Shown here: positions 16,238 through 25,367 of the stretch, one piece after another
Layout of the letters: every line of letters begins with the position of its first letter
How positions within the stretch are numbered: position 1 is the first letter of the stretch
Source: Flavobacterium sp. FEMGT703F
Lineage (GTDB): Bacteria > Bacteroidota > Bacteroidia > Flavobacteriales > Flavobacteriaceae
Assembly: GCA_002786385.1 (NCBI GenBank)
Contig: PGCN01000007.1
Location: forward strand, 248,001 to 312,000
DNA: 64,000 nt
Direction: 5' to 3'
The notes under the pieces: model-generated
Told to the model about the DNA's origin: nothing
The model's input: only the letters and a program-made list of their open reading frames with translations
The model's database searches: none
Made by a program: the position numbers and the translations under genes

Positions 16238-18622
16238 ATGACGAGAAACAGCCCAATCTTTCATTGTTTCAAATACTTATGGCTATTGGCTTTTTTGTGC
16301 TTGAACACAAACTCAGCCTACAGCCAGTATTTGTTACAAAAAGCAACCGATTCCGGTAAACAATCTATACATCAATTAGCCCAATATGTTGATTTAGGAA
16401 ACCAAGCACTCAGTTTTGAAGAAGTGCGACAATCCAAAACCTTACAGTTTATTCCAATGCCCAACGAGAATACTGATTTTGGTTTTACTACACATCACAT
16501 TTGGGTTCGATTCCAACTCAAAAATACGACTGAGGAAAAAGAGGTCTACTTCTTCGAAACTGCTCGTCCAATAACCGATGTAGCAGAACTTTTTGTGATT
16601 GACTCCTCTAACAAAGTACGAAAATATCGCAGCGGTGATGCCATTCCCTATCACGAAAGAAATTTCGATCATCGCAAGACGATTTTTAAAATTGTATTGG
16701 AACCCAAAACACACCAACAGTTCTATTTGCATGTAAAAAGTGATGGCGAAATGTTGTCGATGCCCATGATTCTCTATTCTATGGAAGCTTTAATTCAAAC
16801 CACTTCTTTTGAGCAGTTTGTTTTTGGCTTTTTCTATGGTATTCTAATCATAGCCGCCATTTTGTACTTGTTCTTCTTCTTTGCGATGCGCGATAAAACT
16901 TTTTTTTATTACAGCATGTATGTGGTTTTTATCGGTCTGTTGCAGTTCTCCATTGACGGCTATTTTTACCAATTAATTACTCCGGAATCCGGCTGGCTTT
17001 CATTGCATGCTGTAATTATTTTTGCTTGCATTGCCAATTTCTTTTTGGGCAGGTATGCCCAAGTTTTCTTAAAGATTAAGGAATACAACAAAACCATTAC
17101 CTATGCCTTTTACACACTTTATGTGCTGAATGCAACTTTGTTTTTATCGCTTTTTATCTTTCCGAATTCCTTTGAATACTCCTATCCTATTGCCAATGGA
17201 TTGGGTCTGATTGTGCTCAGTTTAATCATCGCGTCACAAATTGCCATTTACAGAAAAACCCAAAAGCTAGATCGCTTTTTTGCTACAGGTATTTTCTTTT
17301 TAGTCTCCGGTTTCGTTGTTTTTATTCTGAAAAACTTCAGTTTGTTGCCACTTAATTTTTGGACAGAAAACGGTTCGAAATTAGGTACCGGAATGGAAGT
17401 CATTTTTCTTTCGCTTTCAATGGCCAACTTGATCCGAAATCTCAAAAACGAACGCGAGCAATTGCAAACTTTGGCGCTCCAACGCTCCGAAGAAATGAAC
17501 GAACTCAAATCGTTTTTCTTATCTAACATCAGTCACGAGTTGCGAACACCTTTAAATGCCATCTTGAACACCGCCAAATCTATGGCTAAAGACAGTAAAG
17601 ACGAGCAAATTCAGAACGGCAGTCAAATCATTAAATATTCAACGCATAGTTTGCTGAGTTCCATCAACGACATTTTAGACTTCTCCAAAATCGAGAAAAA
17701 CGAAATCAAATTAGAATTAGCGCACTTTGATTTGGTTAAAACCACTGAACATATTGCCAATAATTTTGCCAGAGAAGCAGCCGACAAAGGCCTCGACTTC
17801 TCTTTCCAAAAAGGTGAAGATTTGCCTGAAATGGTGAATGGTGATGTTGCCAGATTAAATCAAATCTTGCACAATGTATTAAGTAATGCTCTGAAATTTA
17901 CCCATGAAGGTTTTGTCAAATTCAAATTGGAAACCCGAAAAGAAAAAGACAATCGAGTGAGTTTCCTATTTACGATAAGCGATACCGGTGTTGGAATTTC
18001 TAAAGAAAAAATCAACAGCATTTACGATTCTTTTTCCCAAGAAGGTATCAATAATAAAAGAAAGTTTGGTGGTTTAGGTCTTGGCCTATATATCGTTAAG
18101 CATTTGATAAACTTGCACAACGGGCGAATCAAAATTGACAGCACAGTCGACTTAGGAACGGTGTGCGAAATTGAGCTGACCTATGAAACCGTAGAAGTGC
18201 CTAAAAAAGCTTCGCTTCCGGGCAACGAATTGGAATACGACCTGCAAGGAAAAACCATTTTAGTAGTCGAAGATAATGCCATGAACCAAATGGTGATCAA
18301 AATGATTACCAAAAAATGGTTGAATACTACCGTAGAATTTGCCAATAACGGTGAAGAAGGCTTGAAAAAACTAACCGAAAACGATTACGACATTATTTTG
18401 ATGGATTTACAAATGCCGGTGATGGACGGCTACGAAGCCACTATTGCCATCCGAAACGGAGAAGCCGGCGAACATAAAAAAGAAATTCCCATCATCGCCT
18501 TAACTGCTGATGTAATGGAAAGTACCAAAACGCGCGTCATCGAAATCGGGATGAACAAATATTTGTCGAAACCCGTTGACAAAGACACTTTATTCGAAAT
18601 CGTAAAATTATTGGTAAGCTAG
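16238..18622 (+). CDS. Hybrid sensor kinase with 7TM-DISM sensor and receiver domain
   Basis: This 794-residue protein has a signal peptide (about 1-32), a periplasmic 7TMR-DISM extracellular beta domain (about 35-170; note HHIWVRFQL and FYLHVKSDGE), seven membrane helices (about 190-395), a short coiled coil and a HisKA domain with His433 in ISHELRTPLNA. A HATPase domain follows (NVLSNALKFT, DTGVGIS, GLGLGLYIV), then a receiver domain with Asp723 in MDLQMPVMDGYEA. The DISM extracellular fold resembles carbohydrate-binding modules, so a sugar-like ligand is possible. No output gene is adjacent; phosphate would pass to an unlinked phosphotransfer protein. Confidence 0.92.
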   Translation: MTRNSPIFHCFKYLWLLAFLCLNTNSAYSQYLLQKATDSGKQSIHQLAQYVDLGNQALSFEEVRQSKTLQFIPMPNENTDFGFTTHHIWVRFQLKNTTEEKEVYFFETARPITDVAELFVIDSSNKVRKYRSGDAIPYHERNFDHRKTIFKIVLEPKTHQQFYLHVKSDGEMLSMPMILYSMEALIQTTSFEQFVFGFFYGILIIAAILYLFFFFAMRDKTFFYYSMYVVFIGLLQFSIDGYFYQLITPESGWLSLHAVIIFACIANFFLGRYAQVFLKIKEYNKTITYAFYTLYVLNATLFLSLFIFPNSFEYSYPIANGLGLIVLSLIIASQIAIYRKTQKLDRFFATGIFFLVSGFVVFILKNFSLLPLNFWTENGSKLGTGMEVIFLSLSMANLIRNLKNEREQLQTLALQRSEEMNELKSFFLSNISHELRTPLNAILNTAKSMAKDSKDEQIQNGSQIIKYSTHSLLSSINDILDFSKIEKNEIKLELAHFDLVKTTEHIANNFAREAADKGLDFSFQKGEDLPEMVNGDVARLNQILHNVLSNALKFTHEGFVKFKLETRKEKDNRVSFLFTISDTGVGISKEKINSIYDSFSQEGINNKRKFGGLGLGLYIVKHLINLHNGRIKIDSTVDLGTVCEIELTYETVEVPKKASLPGNELEYDLQGKTILVVEDNAMNQMVIKMITKKWLNTTVEFANNGEEGLKKLTENDYDIILMDLQMPVMDGYEATIAIRNGEAGEHKKEIPIIALTADVMESTKTRVIEIGMNKYLSKPVDKDTLFEIVKLLVS

Positions 18623-18698
18623 ATGATATTTGGCTTTTCAACAATAAACGGTTCAAAATTTACCCCTGTTATGATTAGGAGTAAACTAAATTTATGCC

Positions 18699-18706
18699 TA
18701 CTTTTG
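18699..18706 (+). promoter_or_regulatory. -7 promoter element deciding the start of the SPT-like gene
   Basis: TACTTTTG fits TAnnTTTG and falls inside the longest reading frame, just after its first ATG (18694). The second ATG at 18730 is therefore the likely start. Confidence 0.5.
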
Positions 18707-18729
18707 CCTCGTTTTTAAATACATTTACG

Positions 18730-19989
18730 ATGGTAAAAGATTTATTCGAAAGAATACAAAACAATAAAGGTCCTTTAGGAAAATGGGCTTCACAAGCAGA
18801 AGGTTATTATGTATTTCCAAAATTGGAAGGCGAGTTAGGCCCGAGAATGAAATTCCACGGCAAAGACATTTTGAACTGGAGTTTGAATGATTATTTAGGA
18901 TTGGCCAATCACCCTGAAGTACGTAAGGCCGATGCCGATGCTGCTGCACAATACGGCGCGGCTTACCCAATGGGCGCTCGTATGATGAGTGGTCACACCG
19001 ATGCTCACGAACAATTAGAAAGAGAATTGGCTGCTTTTGTACAAAAAGAAGCTGCTTACTTATTGAATTTTGGGTACCAAGGTATCATGTCGGCTATCGA
19101 CGCTTTGGTCACCAAAAATGATATTATCGTTTACGATGTAGATGCTCACGCTTGTATTATTGATGGTGTTCGTTTGCATATGGGTAAACGTTTTACCTAC
19201 AAACACAACGATTTGGAAAGCATGGAGAAAAACTTGCAACGTGCGACCAAAATGGCTTTGGAAACCGGAGGCGGAATCTTATTCATCACCGAAGGCGTAT
19301 TCGGAATGCGTGGTCAACAAGGCAAGTTGAAAGAAATTGTGGAAATGAAAAAGAAATACAATTTCCGTTTGTTGGTAGATGACGCACATGGTTTCGGAAC
19401 ACTGGGTAAAACAGGAGCCGGCGCCGGAGAAGAACAAGGCTGTCAAGACGGTATTGATGTGTATTTCTCCACTTTTGCCAAATCTATGGCCAGTATCGGC
19501 GCTTTCTTAGCCGGAGATAAAGACATTATCGATTATTTAAAATACAACTTGCGTTCGCAAATGTTTGCCAAAGCGTTGCCAATGATTCAAACCGTTGGTG
19601 CTTTAAAACGTTTACAATTGTTGAGAGACAATCCAAGCTTGAAAGATAAACTTTGGGAAAATGTAAATGCGTTGCAAAACGGCTTAAAAGAAAGAGGTTT
19701 CAATATTGGCGACACCAACACTTGTGTAACACCAGTATACTTAGAAGGTTCCATTCCGGAAGCCATGGTGATGGTAAACGACTTAAGAGAAAACTATGGT
19801 ATTTTCTTGTCGATTGTAGTATATCCGGTAATCCCGAAAGGCATTATCTTGTTGCGTATGATTCCAACAGCTTCGCACACTATAGCAGATATCAACGAAA
19901 CACTATCGGCTTTTGAAGCTATACGCGAAAAATTGGTAAACGGTACTTACGCTAAATTGGCCGAAGCTAATGTTGAGAATATGGCATAA
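18730..19989 (+). CDS. PLP-dependent acyltransferase, serine-palmitoyltransferase-like
   Basis: The 419-residue protein belongs to the alpha-oxoamine synthase family (KBL, AONS, SPT). Features include NWSLNDYLGLANHPEV, GAYPMGARMMSG with the substrate-binding His in SGHTDAHEQLE, the PLP-stacking DVDAHACI, the Asp/His pair in VDDAHGFGTLG, and the probable PLP Lys in FAKSMASIGAF. Bacteroidota use SPT to condense serine with an acyl-CoA for sphingolipids, and this protein lacks the N-terminal features of biotin-pathway AONS. I favour an SPT or sulfobacin-type enzyme, with 2-amino-3-ketobutyrate ligase as the alternative. The gene stands alone between a kinase gene and a strong terminator. Confidence 0.85.
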   Translation: MVKDLFERIQNNKGPLGKWASQAEGYYVFPKLEGELGPRMKFHGKDILNWSLNDYLGLANHPEVRKADADAAAQYGAAYPMGARMMSGHTDAHEQLERELAAFVQKEAAYLLNFGYQGIMSAIDALVTKNDIIVYDVDAHACIIDGVRLHMGKRFTYKHNDLESMEKNLQRATKMALETGGGILFITEGVFGMRGQQGKLKEIVEMKKKYNFRLLVDDAHGFGTLGKTGAGAGEEQGCQDGIDVYFSTFAKSMASIGAFLAGDKDIIDYLKYNLRSQMFAKALPMIQTVGALKRLQLLRDNPSLKDKLWENVNALQNGLKERGFNIGDTNTCVTPVYLEGSIPEAMVMVNDLRENYGIFLSIVVYPVIPKGIILLRMIPTASHTIADINETLSAFEAIREKLVNGTYAKLAEANVENMA

Positions 19990-20041
19990 TACCGAAGTAA
20001 CTTCGATTGATGTTTCTCAAGAATACCTAATAAACATAAAA

Positions 20042-20069
20042 AAACCATCCTAAACCGGATGGTTTTTTT
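20042..20069. terminator. Bidirectional terminator
   Basis: AAACCATCC and GGATGGTTT form a nine-base stem with a six-base loop, followed by T on the right and preceded by A on the left. It separates the converging SPT-like gene and the lipoprotein gene at 20086. Confidence 0.85.
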
Positions 20070-20085
20070 ATGCTGTAAAATTATT

Positions 20086-20595
20086 TTATTGTTGGATCTT
20101 GATGATTTTACTTTCATCTATGTTGTAAGCGTTGACAACCGACTTATAATCGTTGTAATCAATGGTGCCATTCTTTCCAAAAGCAGCAGGAATTACTAAC
20201 ACTCGCAATCTCTGATTTAACCGTGAAGCGGAAGACAAACCAGCCAAATCATATCCTTCTAAGTATACTTCAGCATCAAATCTAGTGAAATTATAATCGT
20301 ATCTATGGTCTAAAGTTCCATCATTGAAGTAATAACTTTCAGGCAATAACTTCCAAACATTTTCCCCTTGAAAAACATCGGTTAGCCTGTAAACCAAAAC
20401 CATATCAGAACTGTAAATGCTATGTGGAAATTCCAATACTACCGTATAACTATTTGGTAAAAAGTTAACATTAGTATACTCAAAAACTTCACCTATGGTG
20501 TCGTTATCTATACCGTTTCCGGTGTCTTCATTAACAGTACAACTTTGTAGCGTTATCATCCCGATAAAAGCTAAAACAAGGGTAATTTTTTTCAT
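20086..20595 (-). CDS. Hypothetical lipoprotein
   Basis: The 169-residue protein has a lipoprotein signal with Cys19 (TLQSC). After the Cys the mature protein begins with an acidic, Asn/Asp-rich linker. The rest is predicted beta-rich, with many Tyr residues and a conserved-looking VLVIPAAFGKNG near the end. I recognise no named family; it looks like one of the small uncharacterised flavobacterial lipoproteins. It stands alone between two terminator-bounded units. Confidence 0.75.
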   Translation of the reverse strand: MKKITLVLAFIGMITLQSCTVNEDTGNGIDNDTIGEVFEYTNVNFLPNSYTVVLEFPHSIYSSDMVLVYRLTDVFQGENVWKLLPESYYFNDGTLDHRYDYNFTRFDAEVYLEGYDLAGLSSASRLNQRLRVLVIPAAFGKNGTIDYNDYKSVVNAYNIDESKIIKIQQ

Positions 20596-20673
20596 AACAT
20601 AATAATTTAAATGGTTGATGATATTTTCTGCAGTTCAATATTAATGCCAAACTTTCAATTTAAGATAATTTTA

Positions 20674-20681
20674 TAACTTTG
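20674..20681 (+). promoter_or_regulatory. -7 promoter element directly before a small gene
   Basis: TAACTTTG is a perfect TAnnTTTG, and the ATG of the 48-codon gene follows after only four bases. Transcription would start at or next to the ATG, giving a leaderless message. Confidence 0.55.
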
Positions 20682-20685
20682 ACCC

Positions 20686-20832
20686 ATGAGCCGAAAGAAT
20701 GCTAAAAATATTAAAACCTATAACGACAAGCTACACAAAGCACAAGATAAGGAAAAAGCTAAGAAAGCCGAACGCGCTGCTTTGCTGAAATCGATGGTGC
20801 GAAAATTTAATCAAAATCCGGATGATAAATAA
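20686..20832 (+). CDS. Small basic protein (48 codons)
   Basis: This open frame encodes a 48-residue, strongly basic and helical protein (MSRKNAKNIK at the start, a central alternating KAQDKEKAKKAE stretch, NQNPDDK at the end). Evidence that it is real: it starts four bases after a perfect -7 element and stops at the base of an intrinsic terminator, so the whole transcription unit fits the frame. I recall similar tiny basic proteins in flavobacteria but no named family. The Lys/Ala-rich helix could bind nucleic acid or ribosomes; that is inference. Confidence 0.65.
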   Translation: MSRKNAKNIKTYNDKLHKAQDKEKAKKAERAALLKSMVRKFNQNPDDK

Positions 20833-20856
20833 AAACCTCACTAATAGTGAGGTTTT
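20832..20856. terminator. Terminator shared by small gene and IcmF
   Basis: An eleven-base stem, AAAACCTCACT and AGTGAGGTTTT with a three-base loop, starts at the small gene's stop codon. The following sequence, ATCATTTTAT, is T-rich, and the left side is A-rich for the converging gene. Confidence 0.75.
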
Positions 20857-20880
20857 ATCATTTTATAATTGTAGTTCAGC

Positions 20881-23800
20881 TTACATATTACGTCGGTACT
20901 GACCACCAACTTCAAACAAAGCGGAAGTAATTTGTCCTAACGAACAATACTTCGTGGCTTCCATTAATTTTTCAAACAAATTTTTATTGTTAATCGCCGC
21001 TTCTTGCAACCCGATGATTTGCTCTTCTTCTTTGCCGGCGTTTGCTAGCTTAAGGTTATGCAACGTGGCTATTTGGAATTGCTTTTCTTCTTCCGTAGCG
21101 CGAATAACTTCAGCCGGAATTACCGTAGGTGATCCTTTGGAACTGAGGAAAGTATTCACACCGATGATTGGAAATTCACCCGTATGTTTCAAGGTTTCGT
21201 AGTACAAACTTTCTTCCTGAATTTTACTTCTTTGGTACATGGTTTCCATAGCGCCTAAAACGCCACCGCGTTCTGTAATGCGGTCGAATTCTTGTAACAC
21301 AGCTTCTTCCACCAAATCAGTCAATTCTTCAATAATGAACGAACCTTGAATTGGATTTTCATTCTTAGCCAATCCTAATTCCTTATTGATAATCAACTGA
21401 ATCGCCATCGCTCTGCGCACTGATTCTTCCGTTGGCGTGGTAATGGCTTCGTCGTAAGCATTCGTGTGCAAGGAATTACAATTGTCATAAATCGCATACA
21501 AGGCTTGTAACGTGGTACGAATATCGTTAAAGTCAATTTCCTGAGCGTGTAACGAACGACCGGACGTTTGAATGTGGTATTTCAACATTTGCGCTCTTTC
21601 GTTAGCGCCGTATTTGTTTTTCATGGCTTTCGCCCAAATTTTACGGGCTACACGACCAATCACGGCGTATTCCGGATCAATACCGTTCGAGAAGAAGAAC
21701 GACAAGTTCGGACCGAAATCGTTAATGTTCATGCCGCGACTTAGGTAATATTCTACATAAGTGAAACCATTCGCCAACGTAAACGCCAATTGCGTAATTG
21801 GGTTGGCTCCCGCTTCGGCTATATGGTAACCGGAAATCGAAACTGAATAGAAATTGCGGACATTCTTTTGGATAAAGTATTCCTGAACATCCCCCATCAA
21901 ACGCAGTGCAAACTCGGTAGAGAAAATACAAGTGTTTTGCGCTTGGTCTTCTTTTAAAATATCGGCTTGAACAGTACCGCGGACTTGCGTCAAAGTCTTG
22001 ATTTTAATGTCGTCATACACTTCTTTTGGCAACACTTGGTCACCGGTTACGCCTAACAACATCAAGCCTAAACCATTATTTCCTTGTGGTAATTCGCCGT
22101 TATATCTTGGTCTTGGTAACCCTTTTTTCTTGTAGATTTCGTTGATTTTCTCTTCTACTTCTACTTGAAGGTTATTTTCAATAATATATTTTTCACAGTT
22201 TTGGTCGATGGCCGCGTTCATGAAAAAGCCCAACAGCATTGGCGCCGGACCGTTAATCGTCATAGATACTGAAGTCATTGGGTGACTCAAATCGAAACCG
22301 GAATACAATTTCTTGGCGTCGTCTAAACAACAAATCGAAACACCTGCATTCCCGATTTTACCGTAAATATCCGGACGCAAATCCGGATCGTTTCCGTACA
22401 AGGTAACCGAATCAAAAGCCGTTGACAAACGCTTGGCCGGCATACCTAATGACACATAGTGAAAACGACGGTTGGTTCTTTCCGGTCCGCCTTCTCCGGC
22501 AAACATACGCGTTGGATCTTCGCCTTCTCTTTTAAACGGATACAAACCGGAAGCGAACGGGAATTCTCCCGGCACGTTTTCTTGTAAGTTCCATTTTAAA
22601 ATATCTCCCCAAGCTTGGTATTTTGGCAAAGCTACTTTAGGGATTTGAGAATGTGATAAGCTTTCAGTATGCGTTTGAATTTTGATTTCTTTGTCGCGTA
22701 CTTTAAAGCTGTAAACCGGATTTTTGTATTTGTTGACTTTGTCATTCCATGTGTGGATGATTTCCCAGTTGAACGGATCTAAGTTCATTTTAACGCGGTC
22801 AAATTCTTTCAACAATAAGTTTAAAAACTCTTTGTTATCATCATTGAAATTCAAACTATTAGCTTCGATTCCAGACTTGTCAATTTGCGGTTGCTTTTTG
22901 GCTACACTTTCAATGGTTTTGTAAATGCCATAAAGCTTTTGAGCCACTTCCACTTGCGTTAAAACCGTCTCGTCGTACTTGCGATTGTTCTCGGCTATCT
23001 CCGATAAATATCTTGTTCTGTGTGGCGGAATGACAAATATCTTCTCGCTCATTTCACGAGTGATTTCGAAAGTCGATTGTAAATCGGCTCCCGTTTTCTC
23101 TACAATCTTATCCATGATTTTATTGTAGAGTGTATTCATGCCCGGATCATTAAACTGGGAAGCAATGGTTCCGATAACCGGCATATCATCCGGATTCACA
23201 TCCCATAAATTGTGGTTGCGTTGGTATTGTTTTTTTACATCGCGAATCGCATCCAAAGCCCCGCGTTTGTCGAATTTGTTAATCGCCACCAAATCGGCAA
23301 AATCCAACATATCGATTTTCTCCAATTGGGTTGCAGCACCAAACTCCGGTGTCATTACATACAAAGACACATCCGAATGCTCTAAAATCTCGGTATCACT
23401 TTGTCCAATTCCGGAAGTTTCGAGAATGATGATATCGTATTTCGCAGCTTTTAATACTTGAATGGCTTCGTTTACATATTTAGACAAGGCCAAATTCGAC
23501 TGGCGTGTTGCCAATGAACGCATATAAACTCTTGGATTGTTGATGGCATTCATTCGAATTCTGTCGCCCAACAAAGCACCTCCGGTTTTTCTTTTTGACG
23601 GATCAACTGAAATCAATCCGATGGTTTTTTCCGGGAAGTCGATTAAAAATCGACGCACCAATTCATCTACCAAAGACGATTTTCCGGCACCGCCGGTTCC
23701 GGTAATTCCCAGAACAGGAATGTGAGTCGTTTCATTTTTCTTATGGATGGCATCGAGTGTTTCTTTAGCCACTTCAGGAAAATTTTCTGCCGAAGAAATT

Positions 23801-24306
23801 ACACGGGCAATCGCCGTAGGATTCTTCTCTTCCAAATGATTGATTTCGCCGTTGAGTTCGTTACCTACCGGAAAATCAGCTTGTTTTACCAAATCGTTAA
23901 TCATGCCTTGCAAGCCCATAGCGCGGCCGTCATCCGGTGAATAGATTCGGGTAATACCATATTCGTGCAATTCTGAAATTTCCGAAGGCAAAATTACGCC
24001 TCCGCCACCACCAAAAATTTTGATGTGTCCGGCGCCTTTTTCTTTCAACAAATCGTACATGTATTTAAAGTACTCATTGTGACCACCTTGATAGGAAGTC
24101 ATTGCAATCGCATTGGCATCTTCCTGAATGGCAGTATTTACGACTTCTTCTACACTTCGGTCGTGTCCTAAATGTATTACTTCTACACCGGTGGCTTGGA
24201 TAATACGACGCATAATGTTGATGGCCGCATCATGACCATCGAAAAGGGAAGCTGCAGTAACAATTCTTACTTTATTTTTAGGAATATAGGGCTGTTCTTG
24301 AACCAT
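20881..24306 (-). CDS. icmF: Fused acyl-CoA mutase IcmF (isobutyryl-CoA mutase with GTPase chaperone)
   Basis: The 1141-residue protein joins three parts: an N-terminal B12-binding domain (about 12-140, base-off ligand His25 in FDGHD), a MeaB-like GTPase chaperone (about 160-420; P-loop [10 protein letters not shown], switch and NKFD motifs) and a C-terminal mutase barrel (about 560-1130). This is the IcmF layout. Aligned with methylmalonyl-CoA mutase, the substrate-reading Tyr is Phe602 (RMFAGEG) and the Arg is Gln790 (AQNTCIF), while the catalytic His in [10 protein letters not shown] is kept. The Phe/Gln pair fits isobutyryl/n-butyryl-CoA rather than methylmalonyl-CoA. It acts in the cytoplasm in valine-type branched acyl-CoA metabolism. 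Confidence 0.93.
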   Translation of the reverse strand: MVQEQPYIPKNKVRIVTAASLFDGHDAAINIMRRIIQATGVEVIHLGHDRSVEEVVNTAIQEDANAIAMTSYQGGHNEYFKYMYDLLKEKGAGHIKIFGGGGGVILPSEISELHEYGITRIYSPDDGRAMGLQGMINDLVKQADFPVGNELNGEINHLEEKNPTAIARVISSAENFPEVAKETLDAIHKKNETTHIPVLGITGTGGAGKSSLVDELVRRFLIDFPEKTIGLISVDPSKRKTGGALLGDRIRMNAINNPRVYMRSLATRQSNLALSKYVNEAIQVLKAAKYDIIILETSGIGQSDTEILEHSDVSLYVMTPEFGAATQLEKIDMLDFADLVAINKFDKRGALDAIRDVKKQYQRNHNLWDVNPDDMPVIGTIASQFNDPGMNTLYNKIMDKIVEKTGADLQSTFEITREMSEKIFVIPPHRTRYLSEIAENNRKYDETVLTQVEVAQKLYGIYKTIESVAKKQPQIDKSGIEANSLNFNDDNKEFLNLLLKEFDRVKMNLDPFNWEIIHTWNDKVNKYKNPVYSFKVRDKEIKIQTHTESLSHSQIPKVALPKYQAWGDILKWNLQENVPGEFPFASGLYPFKREGEDPTRMFAGEGGPERTNRRFHYVSLGMPAKRLSTAFDSVTLYGNDPDLRPDIYGKIGNAGVSICCLDDAKKLYSGFDLSHPMTSVSMTINGPAPMLLGFFMNAAIDQNCEKYIIENNLQVEVEEKINEIYKKKGLPRPRYNGELPQGNNGLGLMLLGVTGDQVLPKEVYDDIKIKTLTQVRGTVQADILKEDQAQNTCIFSTEFALRLMGDVQEYFIQKNVRNFYSVSISGYHIAEAGANPITQLAFTLANGFTYVEYYLSRGMNINDFGPNLSFFFSNGIDPEYAVIGRVARKIWAKAMKNKYGANERAQMLKYHIQTSGRSLHAQEIDFNDIRTTLQALYAIYDNCNSLHTNAYDEAITTPTEESVRRAMAIQLIINKELGLAKNENPIQGSFIIEELTDLVEEAVLQEFDRITERGGVLGAMETMYQRSKIQEESLYYETLKHTGEFPIIGVNTFLSSKGSPTVIPAEVIRATEEEKQFQIATLHNLKLANAGKEEEQIIGLQEAAINNKNLFEKLMEATKYCSLGQITSALFEVGGQYRRNM

Positions 24307-24454
24307 TGTTAAATAAGTGTCTGTTTTGAGGGTGCAATTTACAGAATTATTAAAAATTTCCCATTTAAAATCGGAAAAATAAAAAGCCTAAATGCGACAA
24401 ATCCAGAAACGTTGAATTAACATTTATTTGCCATTTTTCGGCACGAAGATTGCT

Positions 24455-24462
24455 TACTTTTG
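24455..24462 (+). promoter_or_regulatory. -7 promoter element of the DUF4197 gene
   Basis: TACTTTTG with TTG at 24428-24430 (24-base spacer, slightly long). It lies within the longest frame, so the ATG at 24480 is the start. Confidence 0.55.
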
Positions 24463-24479
24463 AAAAAAAGAAACTGCTT

Positions 24480-25214
24480 ATGAAAACAAAAGTTGCGCTA
24501 CTCCTACTCGTTCCGTTTTTAGGAATTTCCCAAATTAAAATTTTAAACGATCTCAAAAAAAAGGTACCTACTAAAAGTTCACAAAGTTTAGGTTCGCTCA
24601 CTTCCACCGATATTTCCAAAGGGTTGAAAGAAGCTTTGAATAAAGGCATTGAAAAGCAAGTCAGCAAGTTAACCGCAACCGACGGCTTTTACAAAAACGA
24701 ATTGGTTAAAATTTTACTACCGGAAGAATTACAAAAAGTAGATAAAACACTCCGCAAAATGGGCATGAGTAATTTGGCCGATGAAGGCATTTTACTATTG
24801 AATCGCGCCGCTGAAGAAGCCGTAAAAGAATCAACTCCGATATTTGTAGACGCTGTTAAAAACATGAGCTTTACCGATGCCAAAAATATTTTAATGGGTA
24901 ATGAAAATGCGGCTACCACTTATTTACAGTCCACAACGACTACTCCGCTGTATGCCAAATTCAGTCCGGTGATTCAAAGTTCGTTAGCCAAAGTGGGTGC
25001 CGATAAAGTTTGGGCTAACATCATCAAAAAGTATAACAGTATTCCGTTGGTTACCAAGATTAATCCCGATCTGACAGATTACACGACTAACAAAGCCCTA
25101 CAAGGCGTGTTTACAATGATAGCCCTGGAAGAGAAAGACATTAGAACGCAATTGAGTGCCAGAACTTCTCCATTATTGAAGAAAGTATTTGCGTTACAAG
25201 ACAAAAAACCTTAA
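24480..25214 (+). CDS. DUF4197 domain protein
   Basis: The 244-residue protein has a signal peptide (about 1-19, MKTKVALLLL to ISQ) and then the DUF4197 fold, an all-helical envelope domain. Visible family features are DISKGLKEALNKGIEKQV, DGFYKNELVKILLPEELQK, MGMSNLADEGILLLNRAAEEA, MSFTDAKNILMGNENAATTYL and the C-terminal TTNKALQGVFTMIALEEKDIR. Function is not known. The gene diverges from icmF. The transcript may run to the hairpin at 25337, unless that hairpin belongs to a separate small RNA. Confidence 0.85.
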   Translation: MKTKVALLLLVPFLGISQIKILNDLKKKVPTKSSQSLGSLTSTDISKGLKEALNKGIEKQVSKLTATDGFYKNELVKILLPEELQKVDKTLRKMGMSNLADEGILLLNRAAEEAVKESTPIFVDAVKNMSFTDAKNILMGNENAATTYLQSTTTTPLYAKFSPVIQSSLAKVGADKVWANIIKKYNSIPLVTKINPDLTDYTTNKALQGVFTMIALEEKDIRTQLSARTSPLLKKVFALQDKKP

Positions 25215-25277
25215 TTTTTTAGAAATCAATAACATAAGAATAACAAAACCTTAACACAAGGACTTGAAATCGAGGCT

Positions 25278-25367
25278 TATCTTTGTAATGTAATAAAATT
25301 GGTTTTTTTATTATTTGGTTAGGTTAGTTAAAAAATGCCGGTGCTTGGGAAAGCATCGGCTTTTTTT
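25278..25367 (+). ncRNA. Candidate small RNA or long 3' leader of DUF4197
   Basis: TATCTTTG at 25278-25285 is a perfect -7 element in a gene-free gap, and 52 bases later a strong hairpin with seven T (25337-25367) follows. A transcript of about 78 bases without a usable open frame would result. The upstream TTG (25264) is too close for the normal spacing, which lowers confidence. The simpler alternative is that the hairpin only ends the DUF4197 transcript. Confidence 0.3.
25337..25367 (+). terminator. Intrinsic terminator
   Basis: GCCGGTGCTT pairs with AAGCATCGGC (one G-U pair) around a four-base loop, followed by TTTTTTT. Its end touches the stop of the converging binding-protein gene at 25366. 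Confidence 0.85.
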
